Both the position numbers and the translations under genes were made by a program. Of a stretch of 64,000 bases of DNA, positions 15,879 to 24,409 are shown piece by piece. The stretch comes from Steroidobacteraceae bacterium (GTDB lineage: Bacteria > Pseudomonadota > Gammaproteobacteria > Steroidobacterales > Steroidobacteraceae). Positions within the stretch are counted from its first letter, which is position 1; every line of letters starts with the position of its first letter. The stretch is from the NCBI GenBank assembly GCA_041395505.1, contig JAWLAG010000001.1, positions 496,001-560,000 on the forward strand, in the 5' to 3' direction. The notes under the pieces are model-generated. The model ran no database searches. It worked only from the letters and a program-made list of their open reading frames with translations, and was not told the origin of the DNA.

Positions 15879-16781
15879 ATGAATGTCAAGACAATATCGG
15901 CGGCTGCCGTCGTGCTCGCCACCTTGTGCACCCCGGCCATCGCCGCGGACAACAACGCACGGCGCCAGGTTGAGAAACGCGTGGATGCCGATGCCGGCGG
16001 CACGGTGATCGTCAGCAACGTGGCCGGCGAGGTGAAAGTGAATGCCGGCAGTGACGACGAGGTGCGCGTGAAGGCACGCCTCGGCGCGAATGTGCGCGAC
16101 CTGGAGGTCGAGCGCGACGGCAATCGCGTCTATGTGCGGGTCGACGTGCCGAACAACGAGCACCGCTACACCGACGCCTGGCTCGAGGTCGCGATTCCCC
16201 CAGGCAGCCGGCTCGAGGTCAATGCGGTGAGCGCCGACATCCGCTCGCAGGGCATTCGCGGCGAACAGCAATTGAAGAGCGTCAGCGGCGACATCGTCGC
16301 GGAACTCGCCAGTGCGGAAGCGGAATTGAAGAGCGTCAGTGGCGATATCCGTGCTCACGGTGGCGGCACGGTGCCCAAGCTCAGTGTCAGCGCCACGAGT
16401 GGCGACGTGCAGGTCGACAGCGGCGCCGGTGATCTCGAGATCGTGTCGGTCTCGGGTGACATCCAGGCGAAACTCGCGAGCGCGGTGTCAGTCCGGGCGC
16501 GCACCACCTCCGGCGATGTCAATGTGGATGCCACCATGCGCGGCAAGGGCGAAGTCGAAGCCGCTTCGGTCAGTGGCGATGTCGAGCTCGCGATCGACGG
16601 CGATGGGCTCGATATCGATGCGAAGACGTTCAGCGGCGACATCGACAACTGCTTCGGCTTGAAAGCAACCAGCCGCCGCAGCCACGGCCCTGGCGAGACA
16701 CTGCACGAGACCACCGGCAATGGCGCGGTCGAGGTGCAGGCCAAGACCATGAGCGGCGATATTGAGCTGTGCCACCGCTAG
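15879..16781 (+). CDS. Exported DUF4097-type beta-helix protein
   Basis: 300 residues with a clear signal peptide (ISAAAVVLATLCTPAIAAD, cleavage near AIAA-D at ~23). The mature protein is a DUF4097-like repeat protein. The phrase SVSGDI or a variant recurs about every 20 residues between ~130 and 300 (KSVSGDIVAEL, KSVSGDIRAH, VSVSGDIQAKL, ASVSGDVELAI, KTMSGDIELC), which builds a right-handed beta structure. Genes of this family often sit beside ECF sigma/anti-sigma pairs and probably act in the envelope. It is 3 nt after the putative anti-sigma gene, hence the same operon. Confidence 0.8.
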   Translation: MNVKTISAAAVVLATLCTPAIAADNNARRQVEKRVDADAGGTVIVSNVAGEVKVNAGSDDEVRVKARLGANVRDLEVERDGNRVYVRVDVPNNEHRYTDAWLEVAIPPGSRLEVNAVSADIRSQGIRGEQQLKSVSGDIVAELASAEAELKSVSGDIRAHGGGTVPKLSVSATSGDVQVDSGAGDLEIVSVSGDIQAKLASAVSVRARTTSGDVNVDATMRGKGEVEAASVSGDVELAIDGDGLDIDAKTFSGDIDNCFGLKATSRRSHGPGETLHETTGNGAVEVQAKTMSGDIELCHR

Positions 16782-16840
16782 GAGCGGCGAGGCGCTAGGA
16801 GAGGTTAGAATGCGCACGGGGAGTATCCACCGGTACCGTC

Positions 16841-18169
16841 GTGCGCATTCTCAAGTGGCTGGGCATAGCACTCGCAACGCTTGCGACTCTGGCGATCCTC
16901 GCGCTCATCGTCGCGGGGTCCTTCCTCGATGCCAACCGCTTCAAGGATCACATCGTGCGCCTGGTGGCGACCCAGACGGGACAGCGCCTCGATCTCGATG
17001 GCGATATCAAGCTCGATTTTCTCCCCTGGCTGGCGCTGCGCACCGAACGCGCGCAGCTGTCCGACCCTCAACATCCCGATAGTCCGCCGATCCTCGCCTG
17101 GGAGCGCGCGCGCATCGCGGCGCGGCTCTGGCCCCTGCTGCGCGGCCGCATCGAGCTCGATCGCATCGACATCGACGGCGCGCTCCTGAATCTGCGGCGC
17201 GATGCCAGCGGCCGCGGCAATTGGGAAGCGCTCGAAGCTCACCCGAAGCCCGAGGCGCCGACGCAAACGACGCCGACGCAGGCAACGCCTTTTTCGCTAG
17301 GCGGCATCGCCATTCGCAACGGCCGCGTCACCTGGTGGGATGAGCGCAGCGAGTCAGGCGCGGAACTGTCCGGGCTCGACCTCGATATGGGTGCTTACGA
17401 AGAGGCCCGGCCGTTCGACATCGACCTGAAGGCTGTGGTCGAGGCGCCGCGGCCACAGTCGGTGGACCGCACGCGTGTGGCGCTGCACGGCAACGTCGAG
17501 AAGACCGGCCGCACGATCAAGGTCTCTCAGCTGGCGGCCGCGATCGCCTTCGAGGCCGATCGATTCGCCGATGGCATGCTGCCACTGCAGCTCGATGTAA
17601 CGGAGATGACAGTCGTGACCGAGCCGCTGGCGCTCGCCGTGCCCGAGTGGACGGTCCGGCTGGCCGACGCGAGCGCCTGGGGCAAGCTGAGCGGCGGCAT
17701 GCAGGATGGGAGCTTGGCCGTCAATGCCAACCTGCAACTCGCGCCGCTGTCGCTGCGCGATGTGCTCGGCCGCGCCGGCGTTGAGCTGCCGGCGATGCGC
17801 AGCGACACCGCCTTGGCGCATTTCGCCATGCGCGCCCAGCTGCGCCAGGATGGCAAGGGTCTTGATGTCGCACCGCTCAATGTCGAGCTCGACGCGACGC
17901 GCTTCGCCGGCACGCTGCGCCGCGCGGCGGCCGAGGGCGCGCCACTCGAACTCGATCTGCGCGGCGACAAGATCGATCTCACCGGCTACATGGCGCCCGG
18001 CGACACCGACAGCGAGCCGTTTGAATTTCCGACGGCGGCGCTGGCGAAACTCGGCATCACGGGGCGCATCCGGCTCGACCATGCGCAGCTTTTCGATGTG
18101 ACGATGCAGGATGTGGTCATCGACATCGAATCGCGCGCTGCCGATCACACGGACGGCGCCAGCGATTGA
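16841..18169 (+). CDS. AsmA-family protein
   Basis: 442 residues with a GTG start at 16841. An N-terminal transmembrane helix (LGIALATLATLAILALIVAG) is followed by the AsmA signature FLDANRFKDHIVRLVATQTG and LDGDIKLDFLPWLALR, then beta-rich repeats. AsmA-like proteins are inner-membrane anchored, periplasmic, related to chorein-type lipid-transfer proteins, and affect outer-membrane lipid composition. At 442 residues it is shorter than E. coli AsmA (~617) and lacks an obvious C-terminal AsmA_2 block. Its stop overlaps the start region of mutY. AsmA next to mutY is a recurrent arrangement in gammaproteobacteria. Confidence 0.85.
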   Translation: MRILKWLGIALATLATLAILALIVAGSFLDANRFKDHIVRLVATQTGQRLDLDGDIKLDFLPWLALRTERAQLSDPQHPDSPPILAWERARIAARLWPLLRGRIELDRIDIDGALLNLRRDASGRGNWEALEAHPKPEAPTQTTPTQATPFSLGGIAIRNGRVTWWDERSESGAELSGLDLDMGAYEEARPFDIDLKAVVEAPRPQSVDRTRVALHGNVEKTGRTIKVSQLAAAIAFEADRFADGMLPLQLDVTEMTVVTEPLALAVPEWTVRLADASAWGKLSGGMQDGSLAVNANLQLAPLSLRDVLGRAGVELPAMRSDTALAHFAMRAQLRQDGKGLDVAPLNVELDATRFAGTLRRAAAEGAPLELDLRGDKIDLTGYMAPGDTDSEPFEFPTAALAKLGITGRIRLDHAQLFDVTMQDVVIDIESRAADHTDGASD

Positions 18170-18180
18170 GCGCAGCGGTC

Positions 18181-19248
18181 ATGGCTGCCGACCCGTCAGG
18201 CTTCGCTGAGCGAGTCACGCAGTGGCACGAGCAGTCGGGCCGGCACGACCTGCCCTGGCAACAGCCGCGTTCCGCCTATCGCGTGTGGGTTTCGGAGATC
18301 ATGCTGCAGCAGACCCAGGTCGCGACCGTCATCGATTATTTCAATCGTTTCATGCGCCGCTTCCCTGGCGTGGTGGCACTCGCCGACGCGCCGCTCGACG
18401 AAGTGCTGCACCTGTGGTCGGGCCTCGGTTACTACACGCGTGCGCGCAATCTTCACGCGTGCGCAATCCGCATCCGCGATGAACACGACGGCGTGATACC
18501 GCTCGATCCCGCGGTCCTCGCGCAATTGCCGGGTATCGGCCGCTCGACGGCCGCGGCCATCGTCGCCCTGGCGGGCAGCCAGCGCGCCGCGATCCTGGAT
18601 GGCAACGTCAAGCGCGTGCTGAGTCGCTATTTCGCCGTCGATCTCGTTCCGGGCACGGCAGCGGCGGAGCGCCGGCTGTGGGAGTTGAGCGAGCAGGTGA
18701 CGCCTGCGCAGGATCTCGTCGCCTACACGCAGGGCATCATGGATCTCGGCGCGACGCTGTGTGTCCGATCGCGTCCGTTGTGCGCGCTATGTCCGCTTGC
18801 CGAGGGCTGCCGTGCACGCGCGCTCGGACAACAACATCGCCTGCCGCGGCCACGGCGCCGTGCGCAACGGGGCGCGCGCGAAGCCGTCATGCTGCTCGCC
18901 GTCGATCGCAACGGCGCGGTGCTCCTCGAGCAGCGACCGGCCACGGGCATCTGGGGTGGGCTGTGGAGTCCGCCGGAATTTCACACAGCGAGTGCGGCGC
19001 GCGCCTATGCCGCTGCAACCCTGGTGGATGCCGATGAATCGTTGGCATCGCCCGCGCCGCTCAAACATGCATTCACGCATTTCGATTTGACCATCGTGCC
19101 GCTGGTGATGCGTTGTCGCGGCATCTCCGCGGTGGCTGATGGCGCGGGACTGATGTGGTACGACAGTCGCGCCGCGGCGCGGGTGGGGCTGCCGGCGCCG
19201 GTGGCGCAACTGCTCGACTGGCTTGCGCCGATGGTCCAGCCGACTTAG
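18181..19248 (+). CDS. mutY: A/G-specific adenine DNA glycosylase
   Basis: 355 residues from ATG 18181, which aligns with the usual MutY N-terminus; a TTG at 18166 would add five residues. It removes adenine mispaired with 8-oxoG. Visible motifs: catalytic Glu in VSEIMLQQTQVAT, HhH-GPD hairpin LPGIGRSTAAAIVALA, catalytic Asp region AAILDGNVKRVLSRY, and the [4Fe-4S] loop C-x6-C-x2-C-x5-C (CVRSRPLCALCPLAEGC). The C-terminal ~130 residues form the NUDIX-like 8-oxoG recognition domain (GIWGGLWSPPEF). It is followed 9 nt later by yggX, as in E. coli. Confidence 0.95.
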   Translation: MAADPSGFAERVTQWHEQSGRHDLPWQQPRSAYRVWVSEIMLQQTQVATVIDYFNRFMRRFPGVVALADAPLDEVLHLWSGLGYYTRARNLHACAIRIRDEHDGVIPLDPAVLAQLPGIGRSTAAAIVALAGSQRAAILDGNVKRVLSRYFAVDLVPGTAAAERRLWELSEQVTPAQDLVAYTQGIMDLGATLCVRSRPLCALCPLAEGCRARALGQQHRLPRPRRRAQRGAREAVMLLAVDRNGAVLLEQRPATGIWGGLWSPPEFHTASAARAYAAATLVDADESLASPAPLKHAFTHFDLTIVPLVMRCRGISAVADGAGLMWYDSRAAARVGLPAPVAQLLDWLAPMVQPT

Positions 19249-19257
19249 CCTTGCGCC

Positions 19258-19527
19258 ATGGTTCAGTGCGTCCTCCTGAAGCGCGAAGCGCCCGGCCTCG
19301 ATCGGCCGCCTTATCCCGGGCCGCTGGGCAAGCGCATTTTCGAGTCCGTCTCGCGCGAAGGCTGGGGTCGCTGGGTTGACCACCAGACCATGCTCATTAA
19401 TGAGTATCGGCTAACGCCCATCGACCCCAAGGCGCGACAGTTCCTCGAGAAGGAGATGGAAAAGTTCTTTTTCGGGGAGGGCTCGGCGACGCCGGAGGCC
19501 TACGTTGCGCCGACGCAACGGAAATAG
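19258..19527 (+). CDS. yggX: Probable Fe(2+)-trafficking protein YggX
   Basis: 89 residues, the normal family length. The conserved core GPLGKRIFESVSREGWGRW followed by HQTMLINEYRL and FLEKEMEKFFF matches YggX. YggX protects Fe-S enzymes, including MutY, from oxidation and takes part in iron traffic. The N-terminal Cys characteristic of the family is at position 4 (MVQCVLL). It is co-linear with mutY with a 9-nt gap, so almost certainly co-transcribed. Confidence 0.95.
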   Translation: MVQCVLLKREAPGLDRPPYPGPLGKRIFESVSREGWGRWVDHQTMLINEYRLTPIDPKARQFLEKEMEKFFFGEGSATPEAYVAPTQRK

Positions 19528-19740
19528 GGTTTCTCCCCGACGAATTTTCTCGCTTTTTGTTTTCAGGGGCGTATGATCGCCCCCCGGCTCGTGACCATTC
19601 TGTTTGTATGTATTGGCCCTCCATAGCCCTTCCTGGGCGCGCTTTTCCGGCTGGTCTGAAACTCCGAACGTTCCCGAACCAGGTGGCCTGACCTGTGCGT
19701 GACGCATTGTCGTGTCTGCAGGGTTTAGCCGTTTTGTCTG

Positions 19741-19761
19741 CGGCCTCGCGGCCGTTTCTTT
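19741..19761 (+). promoter_or_regulatory. Hairpin plus T-rich tract in the leader of the RRM gene
   Basis: CGGCC-TCGC-GGCCG (19741-19754), a perfect 5-bp stem with a tetraloop, is followed by TTTCTTT and only 13 nt later by the ATG at 19775. The shape is that of a weak intrinsic terminator or attenuator placed right before the start codon. The 247-nt gap from yggX (19528-19774) otherwise shows no gene, leaving room for a long regulated leader. Confidence 0.4.
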
Positions 19762-19774
19762 GATAGGTACTCTG

Positions 19775-20083
<309 letters not shown>

Positions 20084-20099
20084 CGGCAATTGAGTCGGT

Positions 20100-20127
20100 G
20101 GCGGGTCCGGCCCAGGCCGGATCCGCC
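20100..20127 (+). terminator. Strong GC hairpin downstream of RRM gene
   Basis: GGCGGGTCCGGCC / GGCCGGATCCGCC forms a 12-13 bp stem with one G-T pair and a very small loop. It lies 16 nt after the stop at 20083. The T-tract that follows is poor (GGCCTTTCG), so Rho-independent termination may be partial. Confidence 0.6.
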
Positions 20128-20222
20128 ATCGGCCTTTCGATGCCGCACTCGTCATCCCGTCCGGGTTGACGCTGTAAAACCCTGCGGCTGTAATATTCCT
20201 CGTCTCGCGGGATTCCCTCGTT

Positions 20223-20298
<76 letters not shown>

Positions 20299-20388
20299 TT
20301 TAAAACAAGTAGTTAGCGTTGACACGCTTTCACGGCCGACCTACGGTTATAGGAATTTTGGAGCCGAGTCGCCCCAAATGGCCGCTTC

Positions 20389-20916
20389 GTGAAGATCTAC
20401 TTCAGCGACTATTTCAACGTTGACCCCGTGGACCTTGATGCCTATGGCGCATTCAACGTGTCGCTGATCAATGACCTTCCCGTCTTTATCGACCCTTTCC
20501 TACTGTTCAACAGCGATAAGGATGAGTATCAGGCCCTCCACTCGGAGATCATTCGCTATGTTCGATTCCTGCGGGATGTTTCGACCGAGAGCGGGATTGC
20601 GAAGGGACTATTGCATCAATGGTATCGGTTCCCCGAAGTTAAGCAGACTTGGCTTGGCTATAGCAAAGTCGGGAACAGCGGGTCCGGTCTTGGGCGAAAA
20701 TTTGCTAATGCGCTCCATCAATACTTGCACACGATCTTCTCTGACTTTGGTGAAGAGCAAATCACTCAGAGCAGCCACCTGGAAAAGCTCTGTTTAGTAA
20801 AAGAGGGGGTAGGCAAGGACAACATCAGCGATTTCACGACGAATCTCATCAAGGGCTATCTCTGCCGATATACGGAGCAGTTTGCTGCCGACTACATCGA
20901 TGCATCGCCGACCTGA
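20389..20916 (+). CDS. Hypothetical protein, probably C-terminally truncated
   Basis: 175 residues from a GTG at 20389 (KIYFSDYFNVDPVDLDAYGA). I recognise no domain. The N-terminus reads like a conserved cytoplasmic family (DLPVFIDPFLLFNSDKDEYQ), but the reading ends with IDASPT at 20916. The left end of an IS3-family element lies 43 bases further on, so the natural C-terminus has probably been lost. The lower GC content and the position behind tRNA-Phe suggest horizontally acquired DNA. There are no motifs for nuclease, ATPase or transport. Confidence 0.5.
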   Translation: MKIYFSDYFNVDPVDLDAYGAFNVSLINDLPVFIDPFLLFNSDKDEYQALHSEIIRYVRFLRDVSTESGIAKGLLHQWYRFPEVKQTWLGYSKVGNSGSGLGRKFANALHQYLHTIFSDFGEEQITQSSHLEKLCLVKEGVGKDNISDFTTNLIKGYLCRYTEQFAADYIDASPT

Positions 20917-20985
20917 CACCCTGTTTAGTCCCGTTAGGGTCTGGAGTCCGCGGTTAACTTGAGATTGGTCCCGTCTTGGGTCCGT

Positions 20986-21852
20986 TCAAAGCTGGAAAAA
21001 TGCAGCTTCTTGGCCCTCTCTCGCTGACCGGTTCAGGTACTCCCTGGGCGTCAGCTGACCCAGCGAGCTGTGTGGTCGATGCACGTTATAATCGATACGC
21101 CACGCTTCAATCTTGCTCCTCGCATCGTCGATCGACAAGAACTGGTTCGCGTTCAGGCATTCGTCGCGCAGCTTGCCGTTGAATGCTTCGATGAATCCGT
21201 TCTCCGTAGGCTTTCCGGGCCGGATGAAGTCGAGTGTCACGCCGCTTCGGTATGCCCATTCGTCCAGCGCTCGTGACGTGAACTCCGTGCCATTGTCCAC
21301 GGTGATCGTCCGCGGCTTGCCGTGGCATGCAATGGCACGATCGAGGGCGTCGGCGACGCTCTGACCAGACAGACTTTGAGCCACCTCCAGGATCGGACTC
21401 CAGCGACTCCACTGGTCAACCACGGTCAGCACCCGAAACGCCCTGCCGTCATGCAATGCGTCGTGGACAAAATCCATGCTCCAGCGTTCATGTGCCCGAC
21501 TGGCCGCCGGCGGTATGCCGCGGTGCTGACTGGCATGCTTGCGTCTCCTGAGCTTGTGACGCAGTTGCAGCCCTTCGAGCCGGTAAAGACGCCGGATCCG
21601 CTTCATGTTCACCGCCCAACCTTCTCGGCGGAGCATCACGTGTACCCGCCGATAGCCGAACCGGGGCCGCGCCTGCGCCACTTCTCGCATACGACGCCGC
21701 AACGGCTCCTGCGATGGCAATCGACTGCGATAACCACACAGGGATCGCGAGATCTGCGTCAGCCGGCACGCCCGCGTCAGACTCGCCCCATAAGCGGTCT
21801 GAATCCACTCCACGAGCTCGCGCTTGCGCGCCGGCCTCAAGCTTTTTTTCGG
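20986..21852 (-). CDS. IS3-family transposase OrfB (DDE integrase domain)
   Basis: About 288 residues read in the -1 frame relative to orfA. It contains the HTH_21-like N-terminus (RACRLTQISRSLCGYRS) and the rve integrase core. The DDE residues are visible: Asp in RWSMDFVHD, Asp in ITVDNGTEF and Glu in NGFIEAFNGKLRDECL, with NVHRPHSSLGQLTP at the end. It probably lacks its own start and is made as an OrfAB fusion through -1 frameshifting at 21843-21849. The reading frame shows no internal stop, so the element may be intact. Confidence 0.9.
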   Translation of the reverse strand, partial: PKKSLRPARKRELVEWIQTAYGASLTRACRLTQISRSLCGYRSRLPSQEPLRRRMREVAQARPRFGYRRVHVMLRREGWAVNMKRIRRLYRLEGLQLRHKLRRRKHASQHRGIPPAASRAHERWSMDFVHDALHDGRAFRVLTVVDQWSRWSPILEVAQSLSGQSVADALDRAIACHGKPRTITVDNGTEFTSRALDEWAYRSGVTLDFIRPGKPTENGFIEAFNGKLRDECLNANQFLSIDDARSKIEAWRIDYNVHRPHSSLGQLTPREYLNRSAREGQEAAFFQL

Positions 21853-22103
21853 ATGATCTCTCCCAGGATATGCTTGTCGAGCGTCAGGTCGGCCACCAGC
21901 CGCTTGAGCTTGCCGTTCTCCTCGCGCAGGATCCGCAGCTCGCGCAGCTCCGTCGATCCCAGGCCTGCGTACTTCTTCTTCCAGACATAGAACGTCGCCT
22001 CGCTGATCCCCAGCTGCCGACAGACGTCGCCCACCGCCGTGCCAGACTCCGCTTGCCTCAACGCGTACGCAATCTGCTCGTCCGAGTGTTTGCTTCGCTT
22101 CAT
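21837..22103 (-). CDS. IS3-family transposase OrfA (HTH/leucine-zipper subunit)
   Basis: 88 residues from ATG 22103 (MKRSKHSDEQIAYALRQAES). It holds the HTH_Tnp_1-type helix-turn-helix (VGDVCRQLGISEATFYVWKKK) followed by a leucine-zipper-like helix (LRELRILREENGKLKRLVAD). It ends at IIRKKA-stop directly after the A_AAA_AAA run (21843-21849), where a -1 slip would join it to OrfB. An in-frame start at 22184 is less likely. Confidence 0.88.
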   Translation of the reverse strand: MKRSKHSDEQIAYALRQAESGTAVGDVCRQLGISEATFYVWKKKYAGLGSTELRELRILREENGKLKRLVADLTLDKHILGEIIRKKA

Positions 22104-22338
22104 GGTCCCCTTCTCCTCGGGCGCCTGGCGCCACTTCCGGAGGACTTCCGAAGCCACTTTAGTCCAGTTCCAAATCGACCTCAAAGTCGGGACTCAGGTC
22201 AATGCGATTCCCAGCGCCGCGTCGGTAAGAGGTTGCGCGTCTGCAGCTCATTCTTCAATCGCAAAAGAAAGGCCGGAACGGGATATGGAAAACTCAGCTA
22301 ACATTGATCCGGACCGAAGGCAATCTTCATACGAATAG

Positions 22339-22647
22339 CCAGAGCGGCAAGGTTCTTGGCCAATGCTGGACGAAGCACTGGAGCTATCAGCGACACTGCA
22401 AACGCAGGATTCTCCCGAGCGGGCAAAGGCGTGGGTGGGCCTCGCACGTGTTGAGGCCGCGCAGGGGCAATGCAGCCGGGCGCTGGCGTTGTGGGATCAG
22501 GCGAGACAGTACTGGACGAAACAGGCGGCGCCGGACAGTGCCGGGCGAATTGCCGAAGCGACGACGTCCCCGTGCGCGGCTGGAATTGGCATGAAAGGGC
22601 GCCTATTCTTCACTTCGCGCCGCGCGATTTCAGGGAGTATTCGATGA
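22339..22647 (+). pseudogene. TPR-protein remnant
   Basis: About 60 codons (22363 on) read as TPR-like helices: LDEALELSATLQ, then SPERAKAWVGLARVEAAQG, then CSRALALWDQARQYWTKQ. After that the frame turns into low-quality sequence and ends at 22647. There is no ribosome-binding site and no N-terminal part; the IS right end lies 140 bp upstream. It looks like the C-terminal stub of a TPR gene, such as those fused to Ser/Thr kinases or CHAT proteins, left after IS insertion or deletion. The remainder of 22202-22338 shows no gene. Confidence 0.45.
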
Positions 22648-24224
22648 ACGATACCCTTCGCATTCCCGCCGACCTCGCAATCGCACGACCATTCGTTGGC
22701 GGATCCCGCTGTTTTGTCGTGGCGCTTGTCGGGTCAGCTCTGCTTTGCGCATGCGACAAGAACAAGAGCGGCATTGTGCAAGGCACGGATGAACCAGAGA
22801 CACAGGTCGTTGATTCCGATCTGACCGGAGCCGAACAACAAACGCTGTTGTTCTCGCTTCCCGGAAAACACTTGTGGAAGACGCGCACAAGTGCGGACAG
22901 CACAGCCATCGCCTACTTGTTCGCCGACACCAAAGGCGCCTCTCTTAGAATCGTCACGCCCGATCGAGGTGTCGTGTTCTCGGCGGAATACGACGGAATC
23001 ATTACCTTTCAGGACCTTGGAAACGGCCGATCGTGGCAAGGTCGGCAATATGGGGACGAGACATCAGACGTCGTTGTCCTTGGTACGGATCGGCTGTCGA
23101 GCGGGGAATGGTTGGTTCTGGAAAGCCTGAATGTTTCAAGCCATGCCTCAGGTTGGAGTTTCTTCACTTACGGAAAAGGCAAGTGGAAGCACGCATTCAA
23201 TGGTGCCGTGCAGGAAACGCAGAGCTACATTGGGTCAGTGCTTTCCGAGAACGGGAAAGGCTTTGCCTATAGCGTCCGTAGTGATTCCGGGCAGTTGGTG
23301 GTGGTCAATGGTGTGGCCGGAAAGGAGTACGATGCGGTCGCGTCGTTGACGTTGAGCAATGACGGAAAGCGTTCCGCTTACTCGGCGCAGCACGACGGCA
23401 AACTCGTAGCAGTGGTGGACGGCAAGGAAGGTCCAAGCGTCGAAGCGCTCAGCGCGTTCAACTTCAGTCCGCAGGGACGTCACGTTGCTTACGTTGCAAG
23501 GATTGGCGGCGCCATGCGTATGGTGCTCGATCAGGTCCCCGAGGCCGCTGCCTACGACGCATTTCAGAAAGACGGCATGCATTTCAGCCGCGATGACTCA
23601 CACTACTACTATCTGGCACAGAAGGGGTCGGAATGGATTCCAGTTGTGGACGGAAAGCCGCTGGATCGCTATGCCTCAGCCCGGGCCATGATCATGAGCC
23701 CCGACGGCCAGCACGTCGCGTTCTACGCGATGGCGGACCGTACGTGGAAGCTGATCCGCGACAGCGCCGAAGAAGGTGCCTATGTTCTCATTGGGCCGGG
23801 GCCGGTTTACAGCCCGGACTCGCAACGATGGGTGGCGGCTCTGGGCTCGAACCCGAGCAAATTACAAGCGCTCGTCGACGGCAAACCGGGTATGGAGTAC
23901 GACGGAGTCGCGTCCGCGGCATTCAGCCCGGATTCCAGACACGTCGCATACAAGGCCCAGAAAGGCTCAAAGGAAGTTGTTGTTCTGGATGGCAAGGAAA
24001 GCGCCGAATACCAACACATCAGTTCAATGCCTCTCCTGTTCAGTCCGGCTGGAAAACATCTCGTGTACATTGCATCGAGCGACGACAAGTGGCGTGTCGT
24101 CATCGACAACAAGGACTGTCGAAGCTACGAGAATCTAGGCACAGCCCCGGTATTTTTGGCTAACGGATCAGTGGCCTATATCGTCCATACCACGGATTCC
24201 GTGTTTCTCGTGACCGTCACGTAA
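22644..24224 (+). CDS. Lipoprotein with beta-propeller (WD40/TolB-like) repeats
   Basis: 526 residues from ATG 22644, with GGGAG upstream. The lipobox LLCAC follows a hydrophobic stretch (CFVVALVGSALLCAC), so a lipidated exported protein is predicted. The mature part has at least six repeats of the type FSPDSRHVAY followed by a VVLDGKE or VVVDGK strand (FSPQGRHVAYVAR, MSPDGQHVAFYAM, YSPDSQRWVAAL, FSPDSRHVAYKAQ, FSPAGKHLVYIAS), typical of PD40/TolB-type propellers. The substrate or partner is unknown. It sits alone in the accessory stretch after tRNA-Phe. Confidence 0.75.
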   Translation: MNDTLRIPADLAIARPFVGGSRCFVVALVGSALLCACDKNKSGIVQGTDEPETQVVDSDLTGAEQQTLLFSLPGKHLWKTRTSADSTAIAYLFADTKGASLRIVTPDRGVVFSAEYDGIITFQDLGNGRSWQGRQYGDETSDVVVLGTDRLSSGEWLVLESLNVSSHASGWSFFTYGKGKWKHAFNGAVQETQSYIGSVLSENGKGFAYSVRSDSGQLVVVNGVAGKEYDAVASLTLSNDGKRSAYSAQHDGKLVAVVDGKEGPSVEALSAFNFSPQGRHVAYVARIGGAMRMVLDQVPEAAAYDAFQKDGMHFSRDDSHYYYLAQKGSEWIPVVDGKPLDRYASARAMIMSPDGQHVAFYAMADRTWKLIRDSAEEGAYVLIGPGPVYSPDSQRWVAALGSNPSKLQALVDGKPGMEYDGVASAAFSPDSRHVAYKAQKGSKEVVVLDGKESAEYQHISSMPLLFSPAGKHLVYIASSDDKWRVVIDNKDCRSYENLGTAPVFLANGSVAYIVHTTDSVFLVTVT

Positions 24225-24323
24225 CCCGCGGACACAGACGCCCGGCCGTTTCACTGGCATGGCCGCACTCCACACGTGGTCCTAGGCAGCCGACGCCTCA
24301 GCCCAATACCAACGACGCCTGCA

Positions 24324-24341
24324 ACAATTCCCGGAAATTGT
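24324..24341. promoter_or_regulatory. 18-bp near-palindrome upstream of racemase gene
   Basis: ACAATTCCCGGAAATTGT pairs at 16 of 18 positions and lies 68 nt upstream of the racemase start at 24410. It is a plausible operator for a dimeric regulator; none is adjacent. The rest of the 24225-24409 gap shows nothing further. Confidence 0.3.
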
Positions 24342-24409
24342 CCCCTGGGTGGAACTGGTGTTGGTTCGAGCAGGTCGGCTAGACTGAATGCAGACTCCGA
24401 AGGCACCAA

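Larger units (their letters stand above)
20960..22201 (-). mobile_element. IS3-family insertion sequence (about 1.24 kb)
   Basis: The limits come from imperfect terminal inverted repeats. The left end reads TGAGATTGGTCCCGTCTTGG from 20960; the right end, on the complementary strand from 22201, reads TGACCTGAGTCCCGACTTTG; 15 of 20 positions are identical. Inside, on the minus strand, are orfA and orfB in different frames with an A7 slippery run at the junction. Size and organisation fit the IS3 family, probably the IS407-like branch. I see no clear target-site duplication at these limits, so the exact ends could be off by a few bases, or the copy could have suffered a flanking deletion. Confidence 0.85.

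Noticed and set aside
16381..16781. Tandem DNA repeat in the DUF4097 gene
   Set aside because: The SVSGDI periodicity is at the protein level; the DNA copies differ and reflect the beta-helix repeat rather than a recent duplication.
20299..20960. Genomic island with tRNA-Phe attachment site
   Set aside because: No integrase and no repeated tRNA 3' end was found downstream within the accessory stretch, so only a hotspot, not a defined island, can be claimed.
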